45,664 bases of DNA from Teratosphaeria epicoccoides (Eukaryota > Ascomycota > Dothideomycetes > Mycosphaerellales > Teratosphaeriaceae). The translations under genes and the position numbers were made by a program. Positions within the stretch are counted from its first letter, which is position 1; every line of letters starts with the position of its first letter. The DNA lies in contig JADDMT010000185.1 of the NCBI GenBank assembly GCA_021401465.1, positions 1-45,664 on the forward strand, in the 5' to 3' direction. Of this stretch, positions 10,627 through 23,284 are shown one piece after another. The notes beneath the pieces were generated by a model. The model saw only the letters and a program-made list of their open reading frames with translations. It searched no databases and was not told the DNA's origin.

Positions 10627-12829
10627 CTAGTTATATCGGAACAGGGTAAGGACTATAAACCGGAGCGTTTCGCTATCATGTGAAGCATATTACGCTAACT
10701 AAGAGAAGTCTACTATCGCCTGTAAGAACTAGATAGCGCTATGTACCTTAGCCTCTTCTAATAGTAGCACAAAGACTAGGAGCAACTATTGTAGCATACT
10801 CTTCTGTTCCTAGCCTGTCTATTAGCTTACTACAGACATCTAGCTAAACACCCGCAGGTTCCTAAATGTAGGTACTACTATAAAACGACAGTCAATAATA
10901 ACATCTAGTTAATAATCTACAATAGTCTTACCTTTATTACTCTTTCTTGCTACTTTATGCTAGCCCTCAGCTTATAGGAGTACTACTCTAGCTCGCTTCA
11001 AAGACAGAGGTAGTTAACTCTTAAGCAAATCTCGCGTCTAATCTATGACGTACATTAATACGCCCTTCAAGAGTTAGTAGAGCACGTCTACTATTAGCGT
11101 CTTATAGATATTTAGGCTAGGGTACCTAAATGTAAAGTTTAGTAGGTCGTGCACGTAGCTACCCTAGTCCTTCTTCGCTGCTTGCTAGAGCATGATTTGT
11201 ATTTACGTGTCCTTATATGTCCGCTATAGCGTAACCGCTTCGAGGTCTTTGCATTTTTCTAGATAGATTATACATATTATGTAGTAGTAGTTATTCTTTA
11301 CGCCTGTGATTATCACCTGTTCTTAGTAGTTACTTACGTATACCGCGATATTTAGGAAACATCGCTATGTCTTGCTATCTACACATAAGACGTCGAGGCC
11401 CTCGCCTGTAGTAAGCTTAGTAATAAGGTCAAACATTGTCTTCATGTAGCGATAGTATAGCTTGTCCCTAATGCTTCCTTTTCCGCCTTTAACTACTAGT
11501 AGCATCGCTAGGAGCACGCTGCCTAGTCGATAGTTAGAGTTACGAACCGATCTAGGCAGGTTGCTAATTATTAAGTACACTAGCTATGTAATCAGGTTAC
11601 CTTAATAATTAGTAACCTGTGTCTTGTTACTAGCAAGAATTAGTAGCACGATTGTCACTCTGTCTATTCTAAGCTCTTTCTGTTTGTCTTACTACTAGTC
11701 TACAGAGGCTATGTCCTAATAGATCCGCCTAGGCGGGTCATCTAGAGTCTCGAGGTAATAAGGCGCGTACACAAGATCATTCCTGAAACCCTTGTGCCCT
11801 ATGAGAAAGTACATAACGTCTTTGACTTTCTAGTGCCTTAGAGGCACTATCTTAACACTAGAGGTCGACTGTAGATATTCTAATTCAATGTTCGTAATGC
11901 TCTACTTTACAATGAATAGTAGTTAGTAGGTACTTACTTCTTAGATCTTGTCCTTAAGCTCTACGCCTAATCGAAAGCTAAGTAGTTCGTAGATCTTCTG
12001 TAGCCGGGGATTCTTAAATAACCGATCGATAGCGTTACTCGAAATGCCTTTATGTAAGAGCTAGTATGCGAATACTACATCTGCATTACTTTAGAAGAAG
12101 GTATAGCCCTATTCGTTAAGTTCCTTATCTGTCTGTTCGTTAGACCTAATCAAGGTTATTACTAACTTAGTAGGATTACGGCTTAACGTACACTTTAATT
12201 AGCCTGCCTGCTATGAGACTACCTACGCCGAAAGGTGTCCGCTTGTACAGTTGCTCGCATCTAGCAGATAACAGCCTACTAGCGCGCATATAGATTAAAG
12301 CTAAGCTATGCTTGCTCGTGACGCTATGTAGCCTACCTACTTAGCTGCTATTCGTGTCTCCATATCGTCTATCTAGAGATGTAGCGTCTCTTGTAAATGC
12401 TGCTAGGTCGTTATAGAGACTAAGCGCGTCGATGTTACTACTGTTATCGTCGATTACCCTAGCTGTCGCTACTATCTCCTTCTCTTACATGTGAGCCTCA
12501 TTAAACACAGGCTCGACGACTATGACTAGTTCCTCGTTTGCAACATACTACCTATCTACTCCTATAGCGTCGTCGACTAATGTCCTCTCCTCGTAGGCGA
12601 GGACATCGTCTGCTAATTAAGTTTCGACTCTGTCGTTTAAGTCTAAGGAGATGTTCGAATCTGACGCGTATTTCTCGTCAGGTCTAAGATCTATAGTGCT
12701 CTAATTAATGAAGTGCTAAAACTTCGCCACTATATAGGTAGGAACATGCTAGGCATGACTACTATGACCTTTTAATGCCTTGCTGTAGCCTATGTAGTAT
12801 AGTATACGCTATGAAGCTATTGTCGACAT
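10627..12829 (-). pseudogene. Plavaka-like transposase, N-terminal and catalytic part
   Basis: Minus-strand reading gives segments typical of Plavaka/CACTA-like fungal transposases. DVMYFLIGHKGFRNDLVYAP lies around 11800, then LASNKTQ and YLIISNLPRSVRNS (11580). LDVLCVDSKT and EQVIITGVKN follow. A late segment with TFRNLRVF and SHDSETLRF runs into the A1 junction (TTLFRYN-like end, continuing as YKEEFREY at 2503). The frame from 11580 through the junction is continuous except for TAG/TAA stops. The start at 12829 (ATGTCGACAATAGC) is in another frame from 11580, so an intron or indel lies between. The role would be cut-and-paste transposition by a DDE nuclease. It is inactive here. Confidence 0.62.
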
Positions 12830-13420
12830 AGTATGTTATAAAGGCTATAGCGCTTATAGACACGTTAATCATAATAAACACCTAACCCCTATAAAGGTAC
12901 GCGTGCTACGCAGGTAGCTAATTACTACTCGGATAGTTTATTATGTTAGCTGGCTATGCGTAGTTAGGGTTAGTATTTAGGTTAATAGAAGAATAGAGTG
13001 TTATTAGAGTATAGTAGTAAAGGAGGGCCTAGAGTAGACGAAAATGGATATGCTAGTAGTATACTAGCAGCAGTTATTTTTGGCTAACTTATTCTGTCGA
13101 TTGCAGGCAGTACAAGCGCTATTTTAGCTAGGAATCCCAAATTTCGAGTAGTTTCATATATAAATCTAAAGTGTATAGTATTTATATGTATAGAGTCATA
13201 CCCTCTATTACTAGCGGCTTAGATGTATGGCGTATACATAGTAGGAGTGCTACTAGTATACTACTAGCAGTCGTTATCTGTCGATTATAAGGGTTTAAAA
13301 CATGTAGTAGCGATCTATAGGTCGGACCTTAACGTAGTAGCAGTAGACGTACCGCTAGTATACTACTAGCATTTAGTAGTCGTCAAGTACATGCGAACAG
13401 ACGAGATGATTAGTGTTATG
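12830..13420. other. AT-rich region with GTATAC-centred palindromes
   Basis: No gene is seen. Short palindromic motifs with cores like CTAGTAGTATACTAGCAG (near 13045), CTACTAGTATACTACTAGCA (near 13249) and CGCTAGTATACTACTAGC (near 13351) recur. They may be subterminal repeats at the 5' side of the DNA transposon, matching similar motifs at 588-900 on its 3' side. Confidence 0.45.
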
Positions 13421-15754
13421 TATATACTCTATCAGATAAGGTGCTTGTGTAGTTGCTATCTAAAACGATACTGCTTACGCATGACTACTAGCATTACTCT
13501 ATCACAAGATTGTAGTTAAACCCTAATTAATCTGTTATCTTACGCTAGCCTGCGTAGCCCGCACGATCCTATGCCTCTCTACTCGCCCTAATCCTTGCGC
13601 ATGATATTAATGAAGTCGTTACTACTCTGCTAATAGTTTATAGTCTATTCTCTAAATTAGTTCTATAGCGTAACCTAGTAAAATCTCATTGCCTCTATGA
13701 ATCGCGCTAACTACATTAATCTAGTGCGATTAACCCTGCTATAGGCTTGCCTAGTTAACTACTGTTTGAAGTTGTCATCTAGTATCATGATAGCGTTAGC
13801 AAGTCTAAGAGTTACGCTACTCTTAATTTTGTTCATAGTCGATATAAGCAACTAAGGGTCATCTTAGTAGCCTTTAACAATAGGATTAGTAGTCACGAAG
13901 TCCTCTAAAATCATGGCCTTATCTTTTGACCCGCAATCTAGCCCGATAAACCTAGCTATCTTGTTAAATCTGCCTAGGATGTGACTATTCTCTACTACCT
14001 ACTAGAGATACTAGTCAAAGTCAGTACATGTCAGGCAAGGAAACAGTTACCTTGTACGTATAGGCTTAAGTATCCTGTTCCTATATGCGTGTCTTAAGTA
14101 CTACAATCATTAGGACCCTAGCGTCTAGATTATGCCTGCTATAGATAGTGTTATAGCGGACTAGAAGATAGACAATGTAGCGTCGCATATACGACGGCTA
14201 TAGCTATAGCGATAAGGTACGAAAAGCACGGAAGGGTCTGCCGCATCTTTTATCTGAAGTTAGCTAAGAGACTAACGAGTATAAACAACGCATGTTTCGA
14301 GTAATCCTGACATCTGTAATTTAAACAGACACGATATAGGCATAGCCTAAACGATAAGTGTACGTGTTTCCTTGACAAGAACCTCTAAGACCTAGCGTAG
14401 CACAATTTACAAACCTAAGGCGCTATAGTAGCAGAGTATAGGTATAATCGAAGCAGGCCTTATACTTTAACATGATAATTACCTACGCCTGTACGCTACG
14501 TTAGAAGAACGGATAGAGTAGCTTAGCCTACTTAGCCGAGTTACGCGGTTAATAGTAGCGAAGGAGCGCATGTTCTAGGAAACAAGCGCCTTCTTTAGTA
14601 GTAGTAGGGAATTATAACTTAAATTCCTAGCGATAGTAGAGGCGTTACAGACATAAGTAGGTAAGGTTAGTTTTTAGTATCTACTATACAAGATATCGTC
14701 AAACTATTAGCAGCAGACAGTCTAGAAGTTAATAATTACCTAGGGTTAACACGAAAGTAGTAAGGCTATTATAGTTTAAACGCGGCTCAAAGGCCTTTAG
14801 AATAATACGTACAGGATATTCTCTTACATGTAGAACGAATCTTACTACTCTATATATAGGATCTACTACAGAGTAACTACCTCTAATGTGACACTACTTA
14901 GGCTTATATCTTATAGTTACCCTCTGCTAGGTGCCGAATTATGAGCGCGTAGGCTCGTTACTAGACCTTCTAGCGTAAGCACTCTTAAAGCAAGATGTCG
15001 GAACTCTGCGACAGAGACTATAGGCATGCCTACTTTAACTACACTTTTAGACTCTATCTTAACAGGGGACTACGTGTAGGCATCTACAGGCGCGCGAGTA
15101 CATGCGGGCGCTTTAACTACTACAGGTCAGAGTATGTATATAGGGCTCGACTTGCCGTTAGTAGAGATAAGGTCGGCATGCCTACAGCGATATTAACGTA
15201 GACGGTCGTTATACTAGTCCTATCGATCAAGAAGATAGTCTCGTGCGCAAATCTCACACTAGTTAATGTCTAAGATGCTGCGGCTAGGGATAGGTGTCGG
15301 CTAGCCTAAGGGATTATCTACATTACTCTTAGAGACTACTAACAGTATGTATAGGGTATAGGATTGTCAGGTAGAGACTAGAGAATAGGGTAGGCTCTTA
15401 ATAGGTACACTACTACTTGTGTCTAGTGTATTGACTAAGGACTGTCAACTCGGCTTTTAGTGTATAGATCGCGTAGAATGCTAGTATACCTATCGATGTG
15501 TTTTACACGCGACTAGTGCTTTTAGCAGGCACTTCGTAGTAGTAGTAGTCTAGCTATGTCATACAGGCAGACGTGCTATATAGCGTGAATTTTTTGTAGT
15601 ACCTATACTAGCTATTAATGAAGAATCAATGCTAACCGAGGCTAGTTCTACTAGCGGTATTTTAATACTATACTGCTAGCAAGCTAAAAGTACTACTAGC
15701 TAATAGGGAAGCGTAGTTTTAGGGGTAGCCGAATTTAGATGACACTCACGTGTC
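13421..15754. other. Unassigned, heavily mutated DNA
   Basis: I could not identify a protein family here. On the minus strand around 13560-14030 one frame reads fairly continuously apart from TAG/TAA stops (ENSHILGRFNKIARF, later TMNKIKSSVTLRLANA). This hints at a degraded gene or transposon ORF. On the plus strand an open stretch at 14995-15201 exists but resembles nothing I know. The right edge is the GCAAG target site of B1. Confidence 0.35.
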
Positions 15755-15759
15755 GCAAG
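15755..15759. repeat. Target-site duplication GCAAG (left copy, B1)
   Basis: GCAAG precedes the left B1 LTR and recurs at 22377-22381 after the right LTR. Confidence 0.88.
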
Positions 15760-16243
15760 TGTCATAAGGGTAGGTGCCGATAGCAGGAAGGTAACTAGGT
15801 GTTAGACTCGCAGAGCTGTGAAGAATATCGACAATAGCGGTTAACCTTGTAACTGACTATCCCCTAGGGAAAGGGAATTAAGAACTAAGCATGAAGCTCC
15901 TAACTGCCTGTCCTAAAGCTAGCCCTATATACTAGAGAGACAGAGCAGCTCTGTTAGATCTGTTAACAGACCCGACAGATCTGTGTCTATAGATCTGTAG
16001 ACTAACCCTATAGATCTAAGGGTCTGTCATCCTGTGACAGATCCCTTCTTCCTTATAGGCCTATAGATCTGTAGACTAACCCTATAGATCTAGGGATCTG
16101 TCCTCACGTGACAGATCCTTTCTCCTATGACTATGCCTATGACTCATAGTACTCCTATGACAGTACTATGACTCATAGCACTTAGGACCCTCATGATCCT
16201 ATATCCTATAGTACTCCGGACAGTACTCCTGACACCTATGACA
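15760..16243 (-). repeat. 3' LTR of B1 (484 bp)
   Basis: Termini are TGTCATAAGG and CCTATGACA as written on the plus strand. The pyrimidine stretch CTATCCCCCTCTTAG immediately to the right is the complement of the polypurine tract. Confidence 0.92.
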
Positions 16244-16322
16244 CTATCCCCCTCTTAGCCTAGCTCGTCCCTAAGCTACCTTATTAGTGCGGGGTTTCTC
16301 TTGTTCTTTCTTTTACGCTGTA

Positions 16323-16955
16323 ATGTCTTCTCTTTCTACATTACTGCCTTGTGTCATTCTAGACACTGACGCCCCTTTAACGCAGAAACGCAAACGCCGC
16401 GCGAATCGAATCTATTGTTAGGGCCAGGACAGCATGAAGTCCTGCACTTAGTGTTAAGAGCTAAAGCTCGTTTGTTAGGTACACATTTCTTCAGGGAAAT
16501 GTTCGCAATGTCACTTTAGTAACTGTCGGAGTTATGACGCGAAGGTGACAGAGGTCGAATAGAAGAAGTTAGGCGATTAGCGGAAAAGACTAATTGCTAA
16601 TCTCGATCGTGCGAAGGCGGTCCTAGCCGAGGCTTCGCAGAAGATGCTAGAGGCGCATGCAAAGGAGATGCGTCTTCGAAAACAGTTAGACGTAGTCGAC
16701 TAGGAGGTCGAAGATAGTCGCGCTCTTAAGGAGCGCGAGATCAGGGAGGAGGAGGCCGAGGAACAAGCTCTCTCGCAGGCTAGGTTTCTCCTTGACCTAG
16801 ATCCTTCTGCGGGTCTCGCTCTTAGTCCTACGACATAGAGCGCAATAGAGGGTTTCGCTAACGCCTTATATTAGGGTTTCCTGGATGGCGTGATAGCCGA
16901 GCTAGTCGACAGCGTCCCGCAGGAGTCTAGTCGTGGCTTAGGATCTTCTTCCTAG
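16323..16955 (+). pseudogene. B1 antisense accessory ORF (Zn2Cys6-like plus coiled coil)
   Basis: On the plus strand, opposite to B1 gag-pol, a 633-bp frame starts at ATGTCTTCT and ends at a TAG overlapping the pol end. It has the same length and frame as in B2. The product has a basic stretch (QKRKRRANRI) and then Cys spaced CX2CX6CX8CX2CX4C (the final Cys is Tyr in this copy). A long heptad-rich, charged helix follows (AEASQKMLEAHAKEMRLRKQ, later EEREIREEEAEEQ). Stops are TAG/TAA at Trp/Gln positions. The spacing fits a fungal binuclear zinc cluster followed by a dimerising coiled coil. Function is inferred. Confidence 0.68.
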
Positions 16956-19900
16956 GTTCGTTCCTTTCTCGAAACTTCGTATCTTTTGCTAACAGTTTCG
17001 CAGGTGTTCTAGGGGTTCCTAGGTGTTCTCGGTACTCCTATATCCTTCCTATTTTATTAAGTACTCTCGCTGTCTGTCCTGCTAGCGAGTGTCGATAATC
17101 CTCTCGACAGTGTACTCTGGTTCTTCTACTTCAGGGTCAAGTAGTAAGGGTTCCGATTGCAGTGCGGCGTCTAGCGCTGCTTGTTCTAGCAGAGAGACAT
17201 AGAACACAGGGTGTATTCTTATAGTTCGGATTACTAGCTAAGACGTCTAGAATGTCTTCTATAGCTAATCTATATGCCATCTGAAATGGCGAGAGTCCTG
17301 TCGACTCTACTAGCGTACTATTATACGCGAGCTATGCTATTAGCAACAACTCTACCTAGTTGTTCTAGTCCCTATTAACATAGGATCGAAGGTACTGTTC
17401 TAACGTCTGATTTAGGCGTTCTGTCTGTCTATCTGTCTAAGGGTAGAAGGAAGTACTTAGTCGATGTTTGACCTAGAATTGTCTCATTAGGGCTCTCTAG
17501 AAGTTAGAGGTAAACACGGATCCTCGATCCGTTACTAGGTCCTGTAGCATGCCGTGTAGTGCTACTACCCATTTGATGAAGACATGCGCGATATCTTTAG
17601 TCTTGAAGTCTTTGCAGTAAGGGATAAACTTCCTAAACTTAGTGAATTAGTCGACTACTACTATGATCCTGTCGAAGAACTCATTAGTAGCGGGTTCTCT
17701 CGACTAAGGTAGTTTAACGATAAAATCCATAGCGAGCGATTCCTATGGCCGTTAAGGTACCTTTAGTAGTTATAGTAGCCTATACGGTTTATGACGGTCG
17801 TGCTTACTTCGTTAGCAAGTTACACATTAACAGACGTAGTCCTCGATTACCTTGTCTATCCTAGGGAAGTAATATTCTTGTCGGAGAATTTGCTTCATTT
17901 TAGACACTCCTAGGTGTCCTGCCTGAGGTACGTCGTGTTAGAGGCGTAGTAGTTCCGATTGTAAAGACGTTAGCACGTATACTAATCCTTGAAACAGAAG
18001 GATTCCGTCTTCGTCTTCCTAATCCTCCTGTCCATCAATGTCGTCGCGGACAGCGAGCGCATTTAGGTCATAGATTAGGGCGTTCTTCAGGTCGTCCTGA
18101 AACCTACTAGTCTATGTGATAGTCGTAGCCGCGAGTCGGTTAACTCCTAGCGTGCCATCGCTATTTTCCTGGAGAACAGCATGTTTCTCCCGCTTCACGC
18201 CCTTCATGTAGTCTGTCTAGCGGCTAAGTGCATCGGCGCGTGCGTTATTAGTCCCCTTGCGATAGACGATCTTGCAGTTAAAACTAGAGAGCTCCTCACT
18301 CTACCGAACCTGTCGTCAGTTTAACTCTTTCGTTGTTATGAAGTATCGCAAGTTCTTATAGTCTGTGTAGACCGTGACCTAGTGCTTAGAACCTTCTAAG
18401 TAGACTCGCTAGGCCTTGTAGGCGTCTACTATAGCTAGAAGTTCTTTGTCGTAGACATCGTAACGGAGTTTAGGTCTAGACAATTTCCTCGAGTAGTAGG
18501 CGACTAGCTGTAGTCGTCTACTCGGTCCTAGTTGACTTAAGCATGCCCCGAGTGCTACGTCGGAGGCATCTGTTTCGACTATGATAGGTTTATCCAGGTC
18601 GAACACAAGTAAGATTAGCTGATCTGTAAATTGTCGCTTAAGTTCCTTGAAGGCATTCCATTAGGCGTCGTCCTATACGAATAGTGTATCCTTCGTCGTA
18701 AGAGTCGTAAGTAGTGCCGTGATCTTCGAATAGTTTGCTACAAATCTCCTGTAGAAGTTAGCGAATCTAAGGAAGGACTATACTTCCTTAACATTAGTCG
18801 GCGTAGGCTACTCTTTTACGACCTAGACTTTCTTAGTGTCTATCTTGATTCTATTCTATGCTACTACGTAGCTAAGGAATTATACTTCCTGCTTATGAAA
18901 CTCGCTCTTCTGCGGCTTGACCTTTAGCTAGTAACCCTAGAGTTTCTAAAGTACCTTGCGTACATGAGTCCTATGCTCTTCGATCGTCCGGGAATAGACG
19001 AGGATGTCGTCTAGATATACAACCATAAAGACGTCGAGGTACTCTCGTAGCACGTTGTTAATAAATGCCTGCTATGTAGCTAGGGCGTTTGTCAACCTAA
19101 ATGGCATGACTATGTACTCGTAGTGTCCGAACCTAGTTCGGAACGCGGTCTTCTATTCTTCGCCTTCCTTAATTCGAATTCGATTATACGCTCTAGGTAT
19201 GTCGAACTTCGAGAACTACATTGCTCCTTGTAGGCGGTCCTGCAATTCCGAGAGCAAAGGAAGCGGATAACTATTCTTTATCGTGATGTCGTTTAATCCA
19301 CGATAATCTACGCAGAGTCGCTAGTCATCTTCCCCCTTAGGCACAAACAGGATCGGATATCCGGCCGGGGACTGCGACTCGCGAATGAAGCCTTTCCGGA
19401 GGTTGTCTTCTAGGTATTTCCGGAGAATCTCTAGTTTCGCCGCTAATAACAGGCGAACTGATTGCTTCGTTAGTGTCTTGCTAGGGAGTAAGGGTATCCC
19501 GTAGTCCTACTCCTAGTGTTCTAGCAGAGCTTCTTAGTCGGGTTCTTCCTCGAAAAGAGTAGCGAACTCTTTATACTCATCGGGAACTATGAATTCGACC
19601 TTGACTTCCGATTGCGTTGCTTTGACCTATAGGACGTGCACTTCCTGTTCTAGATCCTTGATAGCAGCTACTATCTCGCTTGAAGTCATAGCACATATTT
19701 TGATCTTGCCTAGTATGTCGTGCACTACAGGTAGAGGTATCAATCTTGAGAGTTCTAGGAACTAGATCCTCTCATTCTTCTAGTCGATATAGGGGTTAGC
19801 GTTTCTTAGCCATAGCAACCCTAGTACTACATCTAAGCCTAGTAACTCCGTGATGTCGAACTAGAGCATCTCTCGGTGGCATCCTATCCGTAGAGGCATC

Positions 19901-21833
19901 ATCTCGGTCTCTTCGTCAACTACTCCTTAGTTGTACGTAACCGGCTTTCTATTAATCGCTTGTAGCGAGAAAGCATTCGTCTTCGCCTGTAGCTTTATCC
20001 TAGCTGTCCTGGCGAACTTAGGCGTCATGAAGATTCTAGTACATCCTGAATCTATTAAGGCCCTAGCTAGCGTCTCGTCGATGTGTACCTATACTCTAAG
20101 GTTGTTTGCGTATCTGGCGCCAATCGCGGCACATCGTTACAGCCCTGTCTAGTCTGTCCGTAGGTCTAATTCCGGCGGACCTTGTCGTTTTCCGAATAAC
20201 TGTCTTCACGGACTAGTTTAGGGATCGTGTAGTCTCGGCTTCTTCTCTAAGCGTTACCGTTTTCTGGCCTAAGAGATCGTTCTCGTTCTTGGCCTCGCTG
20301 TTCCTACGCGTTCCTTGCGTACTCTATCTTTAAATGATAGACTTAGAGTCGTAGCGCTCGTAGAATCTGAATTTGCATACGGTCGGCTAGTTCGTCATAC
20401 TAAAGCTAGTCGACATGTTGTACTCCATTAATCTATGGGCAAGCCTGAGCCTATTAGTTCTATATGATTCGGATAATGTCGAGTCCGATGTTATGCGGCG
20501 GCATAGCCTATCGCTCTATGCTCTTGTCTTCCTCAGAATCAGGAATGACGGCTTCGACAAGCTCGTAGTTGTCGTCCGAACCCTCTTCTTCTTCTTCTAG
20601 TTCCTGTTGCCTCAGGACTGTCGCACTAGAAGGTGTACCCCTTAGCGCACAGATCGACTGCGCCTTGTTTCGGCTAGGGTACTATCCGGAACCATCTTTA
20701 TCACTCATGTGAATTCGACAATCGTCGTCGTAGCACGTAGTCTAAGTAAGTGCGGCATAGTCCGGTTCTCGAGTAGTAGCGGCCTTTTGCTTAGGTGCTG
20801 TCGTTGTTACGCGAGCCTGCTCTATCCTAGGCAGCTCTTGTCGTTGCTTCTTAGCAAAACATTTGCGGGCAAAGTGTCCTTTCTTTCCACAGTGGTAGCA
20901 CTCGAGATTACTCTTGTCGAATGGCTTCTTTAGACTATTCTAGGGAGGAGAGCCCTTCCGCGGCTTTCCTTAGGGTCTATTCCTAGGACGCCCCTTAGTC
21001 GCATCTAACTCCATAGGTTAGAGACCGTAGTAATCGCTTCGCCATTTCGGTGCTAATCGTTAGACCTTATGGTTAGCCTGCGCCAGCTTGCGATTTCCAT
21101 GTTGTCGTTCTTGCTGTCGTTCCTAGATGTGATTATCGATTCTAATCGCGAGATCGCTCATTTCCTTAAATGTCGTTAGCTAATCTCCTCAGGCAATTTC
21201 GTCTTTAACTGTCTCCTGTAGTCCCTAGTAGAACTGAGCAGCTAAAGCGTTATCATTCTAGTCGACTCGAGCAGAGAGGGTCTAAAAGTCCGCGCGGTAC
21301 TTAGTAGCGGAACCCTTCTGCTAGATTCCTAGGAGAGCTCTCTCGGCCTCTTGTTGCTTATTACCGAGCCTAAACGCTTCGCGTAATGCCTTAAACAAAG
21401 ACTTGTCTAAGTTGAGAATCTCCCTAGTCGTCGTCTTCCTAGCTTTAGCGCTGCTGACGTAATCTAGATAATCTGTCAGATGAGGCTAGATAAACTCGAA
21501 CGCTAGTCCCTTTAGGTAAGAGACAATGTACATCATTCGCTTATGATATGTCGTAAACCGTTCTGTATCCACGTTAAATGCTAACTAGCATTATAGGATA
21601 AACATCTCGACCTAAGATCGTTGTCCTGTAAACTCTGTAGGGCTTCCTATCTTGAAGCCGTTGTTGCCGTGTCTATTCCCGGTAGTTGAACCTGCGACGG
21701 ATGCTAGAGCTATCTCGCTAAGGGGAATGGATTCGAGCTACTACGTGATTTGAGGTATAGCGGCAACTTGTTCTCATGGTGTTAGTTGACTGTTACTAGA
21801 ACTTAAACTGACAGTTAAAGAACTACTTGACAT
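16938..21833 (-). pseudogene. B1 gag-pol (two internal deletions)
   Basis: The start is ATG at 21833 (minus strand), homologous to 31728 in B2. Gag with a CCHC knuckle, protease, RT, RNase H (ETDASDVALGACLSQ region at 18409-18606) and part of integrase are recognisable, and the chromodomain is near 16980-17150. About 120 bp are missing in the gag-to-pol linker near 20382, which keeps frame. About 269 bp are missing near 17222, which shifts frame and removes the integrase C-terminal region. Pol is in the -1 frame relative to gag as in B2, but the slippery heptamer here is GGAAAAC (complement of 20187-20193). Stops are mostly TAG. It is inactive. Confidence 0.9.
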
Positions 21834-21892
21834 AGGCGTATGTCAAGCGCTCGACGAGTCTCCTGATGCTTCCTTAGAAGTAGTGCTCAAAA

Positions 21893-22376
21893 TGTCATAA
21901 GGGTAGGTGCCGATAGCAGGAAGGTGACTAGGTGTTAGACTCGCAGAGCTGTGAAGAATATCGACAATAGCGGTTAACCTTGTAACTAACTATCCCCTAG
22001 GGAAATGGAATTAAGAACTAAGTACGAAGCTCCTAACTGCCTGTCCTAAAGCTAGCCCTATATACTAGAGAGACAGAGTAGCTCTATTAGATCTGTCGAC
22101 AGACCCGACAGATCCGTGTCTGTAGATCTGTAGACTAACCCTACAGATCTAAGGGTCTGTCATCCTGTAATAGATCTCTTCTTCCTTGCAGGCCTATAGA
22201 TCTATAGACTGACCCTACAGATCTAGGGATCTGTCCTCACGTGATAGATCCTTTCTCCTATGACTATGCCTATGACTTATAGTACTCCCATGATAGTACT
22301 ATGACTCATAGCACTTAGGACCCTCACGATCCTGTATCCTATAGTACTCCGGACAGTACTCCTGACACCCATGACA
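21893..22376 (-). repeat. 5' LTR of B1 (484 bp)
   Basis: It pairs with 15760-16243, with the same TGTCA/TGACA ends, and is followed by the GCAAG duplication at 22377-22381. It contains the internal AGATCTGT repeats seen in all B LTRs. Confidence 0.92.
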
Positions 22377-22381
22377 GCAAG
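22377..22381. repeat. Target-site duplication GCAAG (right copy, B1)
   Basis: This matches 15755-15759. Confidence 0.88.
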
Positions 22382-22515
22382 ATACTATAAACATCGCGTC
22401 CTCTCTTTCTTCTGCATTAATAGACGCTACGTAGCTACATTAGTTAGTAACTCGTAGTATGTGCATATTTACATGCTATAGATATCATCCTTTACTAATC
22501 TGCTACTAGACCTAC

Positions 22516-23284
22516 ATGACCGAGAAGGATATACTGCGCTCTGTTCTCTGCCGATCCTTTAAGTCGCGTCCTTCTTTAATTATGCCTTTGAAGAAAGACA
22601 GACAACAGAGGTTATGTTCCGCGTCATCTAGCAGCAGTTCGAATTACGATCTAGCGAATGATTTAGAAGACCTGCTAAGCAATAATGGCGATAGTTTAGA
22701 TGACAGTAACGAGGAGATAGCTAACTAGGAGCATGAGGATTTTATAGTGCCTAAAGCCTACATGAAGGCGACTAATATAAGAAGCTACCCGCATATAGCG
22801 GCTATGCTAACATGTATACAGATAACAACATACTAGTCACGAAGAGACTAGACGCATAAGCGGTTATCCTTACCGCTAAGGCAGAATCAGCCGTATAAGA
22901 GGCCTCGGTTATTGTCTCGTGACCCGTGATAAGACAGTAGCAAACCTAAGAGTAACAGGGTAAAGACATAGCAGCTAAGCATCTGTTAAGGCTATTATAA
23001 TAGCTAACCTACTAATCACAGGAGCGACAGTAGCAGTCAAAACTATCGTAACAGCGAGTCTCGTAGCCGCTAGGGCGATAGTAGTAGTTAAAGTTAGTCT
23101 AGGAGCTAGTCGAGTAGCCGTCGAGGCCATGAAAGTAGCTAGACTACAAACTCTAACTAAGGACATAACTACTCTAGTAGCGAAGATATATGTAGTAGCC
23201 CTCCTATACATAAAGACAAGTTAATCGAGCCTTTGCTTGTTAAAGTCCGAGAACTCTTATAGATAGACGCTTTACAAGGGCAGA
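22516..23284 (+). pseudogene. Unidentified Ser/Arg/Asn-rich ORF relic
   Basis: A plus-strand frame begins with ATG 22516 (MTEKDILRSVLCRSF) and is open for 70 codons. It then continues to about 23284 with mostly TAG/TAA interruptions and one TGA. It has a Ser run (ASSSSSSNYDL), an acidic stretch (LEDLLSNNGDSLDDSNEE) and an SR-rich repeat tract around 23010-23170. I recognise no family. Because it lies between B1 and element C it could be the end of an older interrupted element or a host gene fragment. Confidence 0.35.

Larger units (their letters stand above)
15760..22376 (-). mobile_element. Element B1: Ty3/gypsy chromovirus, minus strand
   Basis: This 6617-bp element has 484-bp LTRs that begin TGTCA and end TGACA, and a GCAAG duplication. 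It is the same family as B2 and B3 but lacks about 120 bp near 20382 and about 269 bp near 17222 that B2 retains. Its sense frame is on the minus strand and its accessory ORF on the plus strand. Many TAG stops are shared with B2. Confidence 0.93.

Noticed and set aside
15961..16130. CRISPR-like array from repeated AGATCTGT blocks.
   Set aside because: The repeats are irregular, partly inverted, lie within an LTR and occur in every B LTR; the context is eukaryotic.
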